A stretch of DNA of 33,734 nucleotides from Amanita rubescens (taxonomy: Eukaryota > Basidiomycota > Agaricomycetes > Agaricales > Amanitaceae), in contig WION01000563.1 of assembly GCA_015039365.1 (NCBI GenBank), positions 1 through 33,734 of the forward strand, in the 5' to 3' direction. Positions 9,696 through 18,530 of this stretch are shown here, piece by piece (position 1 is the first letter of the stretch; the number at the start of each line of letters is the position of its first letter). The position numbers and the translations under genes are program-made. The notes under the pieces were generated by a model. The model made no database searches. It was not told the DNA's origin and saw nothing but the letters and a program-made list of their open reading frames with translations.

Positions 9696-10152
9696 GTTAC
9701 AACACGGTACGGACTCCCGCATTATGCTTACATGACACGTCGGACATGTTCATTTTCTTTATGCATACCTTATCCGTCTCACCCCTTATGCTCGATTCGT
9801 ACGGACAAGCTCGTTTACTTACTTATACCATTCCTTATTCCACATATGACGCCGTCCTTATACCTACATTCGTACTTACCTTTATTCATTAATTAGTACG
9901 TCTCTTTGTACTTGCTAGTATAAGTACTTCATGTATTCTAGAGTCGAACCCTAAGTTCGACTTAGCTGTTTTAGTTTATTGTCGTCTGGCAATATAACCT
10001 TACTCTTAACTCATCTACCACAATCGTCCTCAGATCCTAAGTCAACGTCCTGACTTAGTATTGAACTTATAATCTTAACGTTTGACTTAAGACTTGTAAT
10101 CGTGACTAGAGTTGTCGTTGCAACTTAGGTTGAGATTAACGAGTTCGTAACA
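9696..10152 (+). repeat. 5' LTR of the Gypsy element
   Basis: TGTTACAACACGG... to ..GTTCGTAACA, with TGTTAC/GTAACA inverted ends. It contains a short hairpin, GTCGAAC ccta aGTTCGAC, at 9943-9962, which overlaps the predicted transcription start. Confidence 0.95.
9919..9964 (+). promoter_or_regulatory. Gypsy LTR promoter: TATA box and predicted transcript 5' end
   Basis: TATAAG at 9919-9924 is about 33 nt upstream of 9952, where TAAGTTCGACTTA begins. That 13-mer is exactly complementary to the PBS at 10155-10167. The spacing fits a fungal TATA-directed start and the Tf1 model, in which the first bases of the transcript fold back as primer. Confidence 0.5.
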
Positions 10153-10154
10153 AT

Positions 10155-10167
10155 TAAGTCGAACTTA
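10155..10167 (+). other. Self-priming PBS of the Gypsy element
   Basis: TAAGTCGAACTTA begins 3 nt after the 5' LTR and is the exact reverse complement of TAAGTTCGACTTA at 9952-9964 in the LTR. It does not begin with the TGG expected for a tRNA 3' end. Self-primed reverse transcription is established for Tf1/sushi-type Ty3 elements. Confidence 0.6.
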
Positions 10168-10265
10168 TCAATAAGCCTGAACATCGATTCATTGGCATTT
10201 GATAACATACACTTCGACGAACTTCCGGAAAGCCAGCCCGTAGGTTACTGGCCACTGTTGTCAAA

Positions 10266-11933
10266 ACGGATTGGAGAGCTCCACCAAATAGAGCTACACG
10301 AGATCGTAAAGGGAACTACGTTCTTGACGGATACTACGTCAGACTAAACGGTGCAAAACGAATCTGGGAAGATTTAGGAGGAAATCCAGTTAAAGAACAA
10401 GAATTCTGGATACCACAAAAAGAAACTAGACCTCCGAACGAATCATACTATTACTTCGCAGATCTATATCTTCAGGAACAGCACATCAGATTCGATCACC
10501 TCACAGAACGTTGGATAGCATCCGAAACACAAGACTTTGTCCCTAACGAATACTTCAACACCCCTACTTGGATAAAAGGGACTGTTGACGCTCTACCAGA
10601 GAACTTAAGACCGAGAACTCTCCTTCCCACATCGACAACTACAAAAGGCAAAAAGAAAGCAAACTTTGGCCTAAACGATAGTGAATCCGAGAAAGAAGGA
10701 GATACAGATCAAGAACCCGATCTATCCCTTGATTTTCTCAGTGACCTTTCAGTTGGAACGACACCAACACCTGCCCAACAACCAACCAAACCCGAACCAG
10801 GTCCTTCGAACCCTAAACAAGAAAAGGACGAAGAAGACCCATTTGACTCTGACAGAATCGAAGTAGACGAACCTAAACCCGACCCAACTCCACCACGCAG
10901 AGATCCATCACCCCCACCATCACCAAGAATGTCTGGAGGAAGTACAGACCCTGCACCCAGAAAGGATGCCAACACGTTCATAGAAGACATCGAAATCTTC
11001 TTTGATATGAACCCTGAACGGATGAACACAGACCGTTTAAAAATCCTTGCCGCCCTGAATAAGATCTCGGATGGAGCCAGACAGTGGAAAAAGAATAAAT
11101 TAGCAGAATTACGAAAATCTCGCGCCACCACTGAAGGAGGCATCACGAGACCTGCTTTATTTGATGATTGGGAAGCATTCAAACTGTCATTCTTGACAGA
11201 TTGGGGAGAAGTTGATCCAAGTGGAAATGCATACACGAAAATTCTCAATCTACAAAACAGATCATCTATGAAAGGAAAGAAACAGATGACCCTACCCAAT
11301 TATGTAAATCAGTTCAAGGAACAAATTACGAAAGCCGGAATCGAAGGAGAAGCAGCATTCCATATGTTCGGAAAAGGACTTACAGCACCAGAGTTCGAAA
11401 AAGCAATGCTCATGAACCCAAAAACGTTACAAGACTGGTACGACATAGCTATCAAACTCGACAACATCCGAACCCGTTCATATGCCTATTCACCTCGATC
11501 TGGAAACGGTCATTCATCATCCTCTCACAACGACGAATCTTGGGCAATGCAGATTGATCATAAATATCTAGAAAAGGATGAAGATCCAGAATTAGAGCTT
11601 ATGATCAGATCTATGTCCAAGGAAGAAAGAGAACGCTATATTAAAGACGGTTTATGTTTCATCTGCGGAATCAAAGGACACATGTCAGGGCAATGCCCAA
11701 AGAAGAAAAGAAACAAAGGGAAAGGAAGATTTAAAGGAGGAAAGAAAAGAGGATTCACGCCCAAACGTCACATTCGAGCCACATCAGATGATGGTGACGG
11801 AAATTGGGAAGAAGAAGTCCGAGAGTCTAAACCAAATTACACCAAGAACATCCGAGCGCTGATGAAAGGGATGTCAATCGACGAAAAGAATGATCTATTA
11901 CTATCTCTTGCCGACGATAACGAGGATTTTTAA
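10266..11933 (+). CDS. Gypsy gag with an AUG-less N-terminal extension
   Basis: The frame is open from 10206 (after TAA at 10203) to TAA at 11931-11933. The first ATG in any frame is at 10929, giving a 334-residue Gag with a helical capsid-like part and a zinc knuckle CFICGIKGHMSGQC (CX2CX4HX4C) followed by a Lys-rich tail. The 241 codons upstream read like protein (KTDWRAPPNRATRD, LDGYYVRLNGAKRIWEDLGG, then an acidic, Pro-rich linker). I place the start at ACG 10266, a guess based on context (A at -3, G at +4), because near-cognate ACG is the best-placed candidate; the AUG at 10929, also with A at -3, would give the short form. A spliced upstream AUG is an alternative. Gag would package the element RNA in virus-like particles. 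Confidence 0.75.
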   Translation, partial: TDWRAPPNRATRDRKGNYVLDGYYVRLNGAKRIWEDLGGNPVKEQEFWIPQKETRPPNESYYYFADLYLQEQHIRFDHLTERWIASETQDFVPNEYFNTPTWIKGTVDALPENLRPRTLLPTSTTTKGKKKANFGLNDSESEKEGDTDQEPDLSLDFLSDLSVGTTPTPAQQPTKPEPGPSNPKQEKDEEDPFDSDRIEVDEPKPDPTPPRRDPSPPPSPRMSGGSTDPAPRKDANTFIEDIEIFFDMNPERMNTDRLKILAALNKISDGARQWKKNKLAELRKSRATTEGGITRPALFDDWEAFKLSFLTDWGEVDPSGNAYTKILNLQNRSSMKGKKQMTLPNYVNQFKEQITKAGIEGEAAFHMFGKGLTAPEFEKAMLMNPKTLQDWYDIAIKLDNIRTRSYAYSPRSGNGHSSSSHNDESWAMQIDHKYLEKDEDPELELMIRSMSKEERERYIKDGLCFICGIKGHMSGQCPKKKRNKGKGRFKGGKKRGFTPKRHIRATSDDGDGNWEEEVRESKPNYTKNIRALMKGMSIDEKNDLLLSLADDNEDF

Positions 11934-14900
11934 CAGTGGGACTCATGACAGTGGATGAAGTTCCAGAAACATCAGATTCGACTCTCGATATATCTCATGT
12001 AACAGTACAATCTATTTCAAAACAAAGATTATCTGTCCCTATCAAAGTTGAAACCGAAAACAACACTGAAAATCTTGTTGCCCTTATCGACTGCAGAGCC
12101 GAAGGGATATTTATCGACAAAAGGATAGCACACAAATGGAGAAAACGAAAAACTTCACGACCAATTAGAGTTTATAACGTTGATGGCACCATAAACAAAG
12201 AAGGAGAAATTGATGAACAATGTCTTATCACCTTCGAAATGAATGGAAAACGCATGACCGAATGGTTTTACGTATCAGCAATAGGAAAACAAACGATGAT
12301 ACTGGGGCTTCCTTGGCTAGAGAAGCATAACCCTGACGTAAATTGGAGAGAAAAGACTCTAGAGTTCCGAGACTCTGAACAGGACAAGATCAAGGCATCA
12401 CTTCGGAGCATCTGTCAACAGATTGACAGAATAGCTATGCCTGAATGGGAAGAAGATCTCGTCATCAGATATTTAACGTCACACAAAGGATCACAGATGA
12501 CAGATCACGGATGGAACACGCGCACATTTGAGGATATAGGAAGCTGGTCAGAAGACGAATATGACCAAGTAACTATCGCACGATATACACCAGCTCAACA
12601 AATGGAACACAAATACCATCAAACAGAGGAGGTTTACACGCTCCCTCCTGAATACTCGGCATGGAAAGACGTATTCGAGAAAAAAGCAAGTGAATGATTC
12701 CCAGAAAGCCGATCTTGGGATCACCAGATAGAACTTCGCGATGATTTCATACCAAAAAGAGGAAAAATCTATCCCTTATCTCCGAAACAGCAGAACACAC
12801 TGGATGAATGGATTAAAGAACACGTCGAAAAAGGCTACATCAGACCGTCGAAATCACCGCAGGCATCACCTTTCTTCTTTGTAGAAAAGAAAGAAGCACA
12901 AAAATTACGACCCTGCCAAGACTATCGATATTTGAACGAATATACTAAACCAAATGCATATCCACTACCTCTTATCTCCGATCTTATGATCAAACTCAAA
13001 GATTCGGAATACTTTACGAAATTGGATATCTGATGGGGATATAATAACGTTCAAATCAAGGAATCTGATAGATGGAAAGCCGCCTTTATCACCAATCGAG
13101 GTTTATTTGAACCTAACGTCATGTTCTTTGGATTACGAAATTCACCAGCAACGTTTCAAGCTATGATGGACGATTATTTCAGGGATTTTACAGAAAAAGG
13201 ATGGCTCGTCATCTACATGGATGACATGCTAATACACGCGCGCACTAAAGAAGAACTCGAGATTCGAACAAAACAAGTACTTGAACGATTACAGAAACAC
13301 GATCTTTACCTCAAGCTTGAAAAGTGTAAATTCGCTGCCAAAGAAGTTGATTTTCTAGGCACCGTCATATCCAAAAATACAATAAAAATGGACCCGATCA
13401 AACTTGCCGGAATCAGGGACTGGCCAACCCCTTCTACCGTTAAACAAGTTAGATCATTTTTAGGATTCGGAAACTACTATCGAAGGTTTATTTTCGGATT
13501 CGCCCACCTTGCACGACCCCTGCATGACCTAACGAAGAAAAACAAATTATGGACATGGACCGCAGAATGCCAAGTCGCATTTGATCTATTAAAAGAACGC
13601 TTCACATCCGCACCTGTCTTAATGATGCCCGATGTTAACAAACCCTTTATTCTACAAACGGACGCATCAGACCACGCTATCGGAGCAGTTCTAATGCAAA
13701 AAGATGACAATGGCGACTTACACCCATGCGGATACCTATCCCACGCTTTAACACCGACTGAAACACGATGGCAAATCTACGACCGAGAGTTATTTGCCAT
13801 TTACTACGCTCTTTACAACGAATGGAGATACCTACTTGAAGGAGCAGAACACCCTGTCATTATTCACTGCGACCACAAGAATCTACTCTACTATCGAGAA
13901 CCACAACATCTTACGAACCGCCAAGCACGATGGTGGAACGACTTGTCTCGATTTAATATTAAATTAACCCACGTCCCTGGAGCAAAATTAATAATAGCGG
14001 ACGCCCTATCCCGCCGACCCGATCATATGACAAAAGACGAACCAGAAGAGTTAATAACGATGCTCCCAAAAGAACTCTTTGTTCGCACAATCGCCGAAGA
14101 TCTCCGTGACAGAGCAATAGAAATAACTATCAAAGATGAATTCGCTCAATCAATCAAGAAATGTCTAAAAGAAAAAGGAACACCGCCTTTACGCACAGCC
14201 CTTTCTGATTGGACCCTTGACGACAAATTAATCCTATACAAAGGGAAATCTTTTATCCCTCCTGACACCGATCTTCGCCGAGATATTATTAGAGATTTTC
14301 ATGAATCACCAACAAGCGGACACCCCGGTTTCTTCAAAACACTAGCCTTATTAAAGGAATATTACTGGTGGCCATTAATGTCTAAAATGGTTAAACAATT
14401 TATTGATGGATGCACGGCATGTCAACAAATGAAATCAAATACTCACCCTACCGCCGCACCTCTGATGCCAATCAAGTCTCACGCACACCGACCCTTCCAA
14501 CAAATAACTATGGATTTCATAACCGACTTACCCATAAGTGACGGTTTTGATTCTATCTTTATCGTGGTCGATCAAGGACTTACAAAGGGAGTAATTCTCA
14601 TGCCTTGTAATAAAACTATCACCGCCGACGAAACCGCCGACCTCTACATTCGGAATGTATTCAAAAACTTCGGTCTACCCGACATCATGATCTCCGATCG
14701 AGGACCACAGTTCGCATCACATGTCTTTAACGGCATAATGGACTCATTAAAAATCAAACACAAAATGAGTACCGCCTTCCATCCACAGACTGATGGACAA
14801 ACGGAACGATATAACGCCGAATTAGAAGCTTATCTCCGAATATTCTGTGCCTATGAACCAGATACTTGGAACAAGATGATACCAATAGCACAATTCGCGC

Positions 14901-15541
14901 ATAATTCACGCACTCATGAAGCATTGAAACAATCGCCCTTTCAATTGATGTATGGAACATCCCCGGTTGCACTTCCCCTTGTCTCAAATAAGACAAACAC
15001 ACCAACCGCCGATAACCGCATCAACTCTCTGTTCCGCGCACGAGAAGAAGCACTCGCCGCACATGATCTAGCACGAGCTAAGATGATGGAGAGAACAACG
15101 AGAAAGACCAAACCGTTCAAAGTCAATGACAAAGTATGGTTAGAGTCTAGGAACCTGAAGATTCCTTATCAGAGCAGAAAGCTCGCACCTAAACGAGAAG
15201 GTCCCTTTTCCATTAAAGAAGTCTTAGGACCAGTGACATATCATCTCACGCTGCCAAGACAATGGAAAATTCATAACGTATTCCATGCTGCCTTACTAAC
15301 GCCGTTCAAAGAAACTTCCTTTCATGGAACAATGGAAACGAGGCCCCCTCCCGATCTAATCGAAGGAGAACAAGAATACGAAGTAGAAGCACTGCTTGCA
15401 CATCGCAAGTTTAGAGGGAAATTACAATTTCTTGTAAAGTGGAAAGGCTATGACACCAGCGAAAACACATGGGAACCAGAAAATAACTTGACGCATATGG
15501 AAGACCTCCTTCTAGAATATAAAAGACGAAGGAAACTCTAA
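11921..15541 (+). pseudogene. Gypsy pol: protease, RT, RNase H, integrase, chromodomain (two nonsense codons)
   Basis: The pol frame lies -1 to gag, is open from 11921 and overlaps gag by 13 nt at GGATTTTTAACAG; the T-run is a possible frameshift site but not a canonical heptamer. First ATG 11945. Protease: LIDCRAEG at about 12083-12106, where the family has D-C/S/T-G; AGA (Arg, 12095-12097) replaces the catalytic-loop Gly. RT has VIYMDDML (YMDD 13214-13225); RNase H has LQTDASDHAIGAVL; integrase has the H-H-C-C site (HESPTSGHPG...CTACQQ), MDFITDLP, SDRGPQF and TDGQTERYNAE; the C-terminus is a chromodomain (LQFLVKWKGYDTSENTWEPE). In-frame TGA codons at 12695-12697 (SE-stop-FPES) and 13031-13033 (KLDI-stop-WGYNN) both stand where Arg is conserved. 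There are no frameshifts. Chromodomains target such elements to marked chromatin. Confidence 0.93.
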
Positions 15542-15542
15542 G

Positions 15543-16907
15543 ATGCCATTCACATACCAAGTTACTATGCAGAATGGAAACGACACCACCAACACCGTTC
15601 AGCACTTCCCCTGGTCCGAATTCTATGCTGGAGAGACTATCGACACCCGATTCACCACCTCCGCTGGACCCCACCGACCCCGACTCGTTCTTCATACCAC
15701 CGACACCGACGAAGAAGACGCTGACCCGAACGACTTCGTTGATGTTCCCCACGGATCTTCCGACCAAACCTCGTCTCAGACGATCCCGATCACTCCCACC
15801 GAAACCCAGGAAACCCACCACGGAACATCAGAAACTCTGGCTGTACCTGGACGAATTACGGAAGATCGCAATAGCCGACCGATTCCACCTAGAAACGCTG
15901 AAGACATTAGCGTTACCTTACATAGAGAGACGGTACTTGCCGGTCACGCTTCGACTCAATCTCATAACGAATCTATTCGAGGCAACGACCAGAGTCACGG
16001 TACAGATGGGACTAACCGCGATATGGCTGGCCCCGTCGTACGAACCGCCCCCGATCTCTATCTCAGTTATCACGGAATTACTACTTACACCAAGGTTAGA
16101 GACCGCATCACTCTGATCTGTAACGCCGCTAGATTACAGGTCGACATCTTTGACCAAGAAAGGATAGCTCGAATCTGGCGACTCCTCATGGATTTCCGAA
16201 CCGCCACTACCCTTGCCGGTCAAGCCCGAGATCAGTATAATTATCACTGTGCCGATTTAATCGAAACGTTTGTAAACGTTACGTCACTATATTGGGAAGA
16301 CATTCATCCGAAAGGAGGAAATCTAGATCAACTGGCGATAGATCTATTACGACGACTTCTCACGGCTGACATCGAGCGCTATATCATCCTTGCTATAGAA
16401 AGCATTGACGACCAAAGGTTTGGACTAAAAATACAACCTCACGATCAGAATAACAGGATCGCTGTCAACCATTGGTTTCGCGCTACCGAAGCTACACCCG
16501 ACCGACACCGAGCAACTAGATGCATTATGGAGACAGATCATAAATCAAGAGAAATCTGGTGCCTCACCGGAAAGATCCGAGATCTCTTGTCCAGTATCCA
16601 AGGAGACACGGAATGGACCACAGCCGAATTCGCAGATGGAGTTCCCTTGCATCAACTCACTAGCGACCACATTGCGCAGATCAATAATGCGATCAGTGAT
16701 CTCGATCTTCATCGCCGAATCCGTACAACAGGCGATCTCATTGAGGAAGAACCGAAACGAGATAAGAAGGCTCCTCCTCCTCCTCGATCCGCATCACCCC
16801 CAACCACCACCGTTATTCGCCACGGAGTCTGGAATATTCCTGTCCCCACTACTCGACGAAACGACACTCCTGCCTTCTCGACGACCTACGACCCGCAGTA
16901 TGACTAA
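15543..16907 (+). CDS. Gypsy accessory ORF after pol, unknown function
   Basis: The ATG lies one base after the pol stop (TAAGATG). The frame gives 454 residues; the C-terminal two thirds (from about 16050: TYTKVRDRITLICNAARLQV, IARIWRLLMDFRT, LDQLAIDLLRRLLTADIER) look like a helical globular protein, ending in a Pro-rich tail. I recognise no domain; there is no signal peptide or membrane segment, so it is not an env of known type. The first 500 nt are suspicious: this frame is His/Thr-rich and featureless, whereas the +1 frame from ATG 15574 (to 16116) encodes a Pro/Arg/Ser-rich start and a structured WLYLDELRKIAIADRF..LITNLFEATTRV. The ancestral protein may have begun in that frame and shifted into this one near 16050-16110, either by mutation or by programmed shifting. 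Confidence 0.6.
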   Translation: MPFTYQVTMQNGNDTTNTVQHFPWSEFYAGETIDTRFTTSAGPHRPRLVLHTTDTDEEDADPNDFVDVPHGSSDQTSSQTIPITPTETQETHHGTSETLAVPGRITEDRNSRPIPPRNAEDISVTLHRETVLAGHASTQSHNESIRGNDQSHGTDGTNRDMAGPVVRTAPDLYLSYHGITTYTKVRDRITLICNAARLQVDIFDQERIARIWRLLMDFRTATTLAGQARDQYNYHCADLIETFVNVTSLYWEDIHPKGGNLDQLAIDLLRRLLTADIERYIILAIESIDDQRFGLKIQPHDQNNRIAVNHWFRATEATPDRHRATRCIMETDHKSREIWCLTGKIRDLLSSIQGDTEWTTAEFADGVPLHQLTSDHIAQINNAISDLDLHRRIRTTGDLIEEEPKRDKKAPPPPRSASPPTTTVIRHGVWNIPVPTTRRNDTPAFSTTYDPQYD

Positions 16908-17301
16908 TGCCGCCAATCAGCGCCCCCACCGCTACAACCGTTGCATCCACTGCCGAGGTAAACATGCCTCTGAGGATCACCATCTCGCTACTGCAATTCC
17001 TCCTGTGTCTACTCTATCTACACGCGCTCCCACGCGCCGACACGATCCGACGCCCGGTCCTTCCACTAAGAAGAAAGGACGTTCTCGAGTTACCACAGAT
17101 ACCGCCAATACCCCTGCTTCCACTAGCCGCCGCCCTCACCAGCCAAAGAAGAAGGGAAAGAAGAAGGCGCACCATGCGTCACAGTGTCAGGCATGCGTCA
17201 ATGGACGACAGTGCGACGGAGCCGACGACGACGCCTGTGACCTATATGGCGATTACGGCTATCAGCACGACGACGACGCCATGCACAATATGAACACTTA
17301 G
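16900..17301 (+). CDS. Gypsy small ORF with CCHH knuckle, Lys-rich, unknown function
   Basis: The ATG at 16900 overlaps the stop of the previous ORF (ATGACTAA). The 133-residue product has CIHCRGKHASEDHH (CX2CX3HX5H, a possible metal knuckle), basic Lys/Arg clusters (KKKGRSR, PKKKGKKKAHH), a second Cys cluster (CQACVNGRQC) and an acidic Asp-rich tail. This fits a nucleic-acid-binding accessory protein, which is inference. The open frame extends upstream to 16636, but there it would overlap the preceding ORF entirely, so I prefer 16900. The alternative frame from ATG 16907 is low-complexity. Confidence 0.55.
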   Translation: MTNAANQRPHRYNRCIHCRGKHASEDHHLATAIPPVSTLSTRAPTRRHDPTPGPSTKKKGRSRVTTDTANTPASTSRRPHQPKKKGKKKAHHASQCQACVNGRQCDGADDDACDLYGDYGYQHDDDAMHNMNT

Positions 17302-17316
17302 ATGGTTTGTTGTTGC

Positions 17317-17341
17317 GGTCAACAACGTAGGGGAGAGCTAG
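17317..17341 (+). other. Polypurine tract region before the Gypsy 3' LTR
   Basis: The purine-rich stretch aggggagagctag (17329-17341) immediately precedes TGTTAC of the 3' LTR, as needed for plus-strand priming. The short interval 17302-17328 holds nothing else recognisable. Confidence 0.55.
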
Positions 17342-17793
17342 TGTTACAACACGGTACGGACTCCCGCATTATGCTTACATGACACGTCGGACATGTTCAT
17401 TTTCTTTATGCATACCTTATCCGTCTCACCCCTTATGCTCGATTCGTATGGACAAGCTCGTTTACTTACTTATACCATTCCTTATTCCACATATGACGCC
17501 GTCCTTATACCTACATTCGTACTTACCTTTATTCATTAATTAGTACGTCTCTTTGTACTTGCTAGTATAAGTACTTCATGTATTCTAGAGTCGAACCCTA
17601 AGTTCGACTTAGCTGTTTATTGTCGTCTGGCAATATAACCTTACTCTTAACTCATCTACCACAATTGTCCTCAGATCCTAAGTCAACGTCCTGACTTAGT
17701 ATTGAACTTATAATCTTAACGTTTGACTTAAGACTTGTAATCGTGACTAGAGTTGTCGTTGCAACTTAGGTTGAGATTAACGAGTTTGTAACA
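17342..17793 (+). repeat. 3' LTR of the Gypsy element
   Basis: Identical to the 5' LTR except for three CG to TG changes (tacgg/tatgg, atcgt/attgt, ttcgt/tttgt; T in this copy each time) and the loss of 5 bp in the gttttagttta stretch. It is followed by the TGGGG duplication and the rest of the minisatellite. Confidence 0.95.
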
Positions 17794-17798
17794 TGGGG

Positions 17799-18360
17799 TG
17801 TGCGAGAGAGTTGGGGTGCGAGAGAAAGCTGGGACGCAGGCGCGAGAGATGGGGTGCATGAGAGAGAGGCTCGGGGTGCATGTGCGAGAGAGCTGGGGTG
17901 TGCGAGAGAGTTGGGGTGCGAGAGAGAGCTGGGGCCCAAGTGCGAGAGAGAGAGCACACTGGGTTGCACGTGAGAGAGAGCTGGGAAGGATGAGAGAGAG
18001 AGAGAGAGCTGGCGTGTGGGTGCAAGAGAGCCAGCGTGTGCGAGAGAGCTACCGGGGTGTGTGAGAGAGTTGGGTGCAAGAGAGAGCTGGGGCCCAGGAG
18101 CGAGAGAGAGAGCAGCGAGCGCGCACTGGGTTGCACGTGAGAGAGAGCTGGGATGCGTGTCAAGAGAGAGAGTGTGTGTGTGTGTGCGGGTGCAAGAGAA
18201 CTGGCATGTGCGATAGAGCTGGGGGCCGGGGTGTGCGAGAGAGTTGGGTGTGAGAGAGAGCTGGGGCCCAGGTGCGAGAGAGCTTGTTGAGTCCACGAAA
18301 GATGGCTGGCGAGAGAGCCTGGTGTGCCGAGAGCTGAGAGTACAGATTCACGAGGGAGAG
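17799..18360. repeat. GAGAGAGCTGGGGTG minisatellite, right half
   Basis: It continues the array at 9481-9695 with units such as ggggtgcgagagagagctggggcccaggtgcgagag, and a short TG run at 18172-18186. Open frames on either strand (Ser/Leu/Pro/His repeats) are repeat artefacts. Confidence 0.85.
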
Positions 18361-18524
18361 AGCAGAGAGCCGATAAGATCAGTCGGGACCGGTCCTGACC
18401 GGTCCCGGCCAGTCCTCAGGATCTTGAGAAAACGAAAGACCGGGACCGGGACCAAGACGGGACCGAAAAAGACCGAGCTGTGGTCCGGTCTTTTATCGGT
18501 CCTACTCCGGTCTTTGACCGGACT
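18361..18524. repeat. Right GGTCC/GACCGG arm of the non-autonomous element
   Basis: It holds gggaccggtcctgaccggtc, gaccgggaccgggacc, and tatcggtcct shared with the left arm. Read on the minus strand it begins AGTCCGGTC, matching AGTCCTGTC of the left end at 8 of 9 bases. Confidence 0.7.
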
Positions 18525-18530
18525 CTGCAG

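Larger units (their letters stand above)
9696..17793 (+). mobile_element. Gypsy (Ty3-type) chromovirus with accessory ORFs
   Basis: Complete structure: LTRs of 457 and 452 bp, TSD TGGGG (9691-9695 and 17794-17798), self-complementary PBS, gag, pol with protease-RT-RNase H-integrase-chromodomain, two further ORFs, and a polypurine tract. The LTRs differ by three substitutions and one 5-bp indel. Two nonsense codons and an altered protease site make the copy inactive, but it is young and structurally whole (8098 bp). Confidence 0.95.
9263..18524. mobile_element. Non-autonomous repeat-built element in hAT exon 8 (hosts the Gypsy element)
   Basis: The insertion begins AGTCCTGTCC and ends GACCGGACT (short inverted termini AGTCC..GGACT), flanked by CTGCAG at 9257-9262 and 18525-18530. 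The hAT frame closes exactly (KDSA-ALCKEEG) when insertion and one CTGCAG are removed. Without the Gypsy (9696-17798, including one TGGGG) it is about 1.16 kb: a GGTCC/GACCGG-rich arm at each end and a GAGAGCTGGGG minisatellite in between. There is no believable gene. Palindromic subterminal repeats suggest a MITE-like DNA element, but the 6-bp duplication is not the 8 bp of hAT, so the family is open. Confidence 0.78.

Noticed and set aside
11921..11935. Canonical -1 slippery heptamer between Gypsy gag and pol
   Set aside because: pol is indeed in the -1 frame and there is a T-run (GGATTTTTAAC), but in the gag frame it does not fit X XXY YYZ; I leave the mode of pol expression open.
16636..16899. 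Upstream extension of the small Gypsy CCHH ORF
   Set aside because: This part overlaps a better protein in another frame and is Leu/Pro/Arg-rich; the ATG at 16900 at the stop-start overlap is more plausible.
17766..18351. Long minus-strand ORFs rich in Ser, Leu, Pro and His (and the equivalents at 9218-9722)
   Set aside because: They are translations of the GAGAGCTGGGG minisatellite; open in several frames on both strands and with repeat-unit periodicity, so not genes.
4216..18524. Idea that the GAACCGG region at 4216-4390 and the GACCGG arms at 9263 and 18361 belong to one element
   Set aside because: The motifs differ (GGTTC against GGTCC) and the 9263-18524 insertion has its own ends and target duplication inside hAT exon 8.
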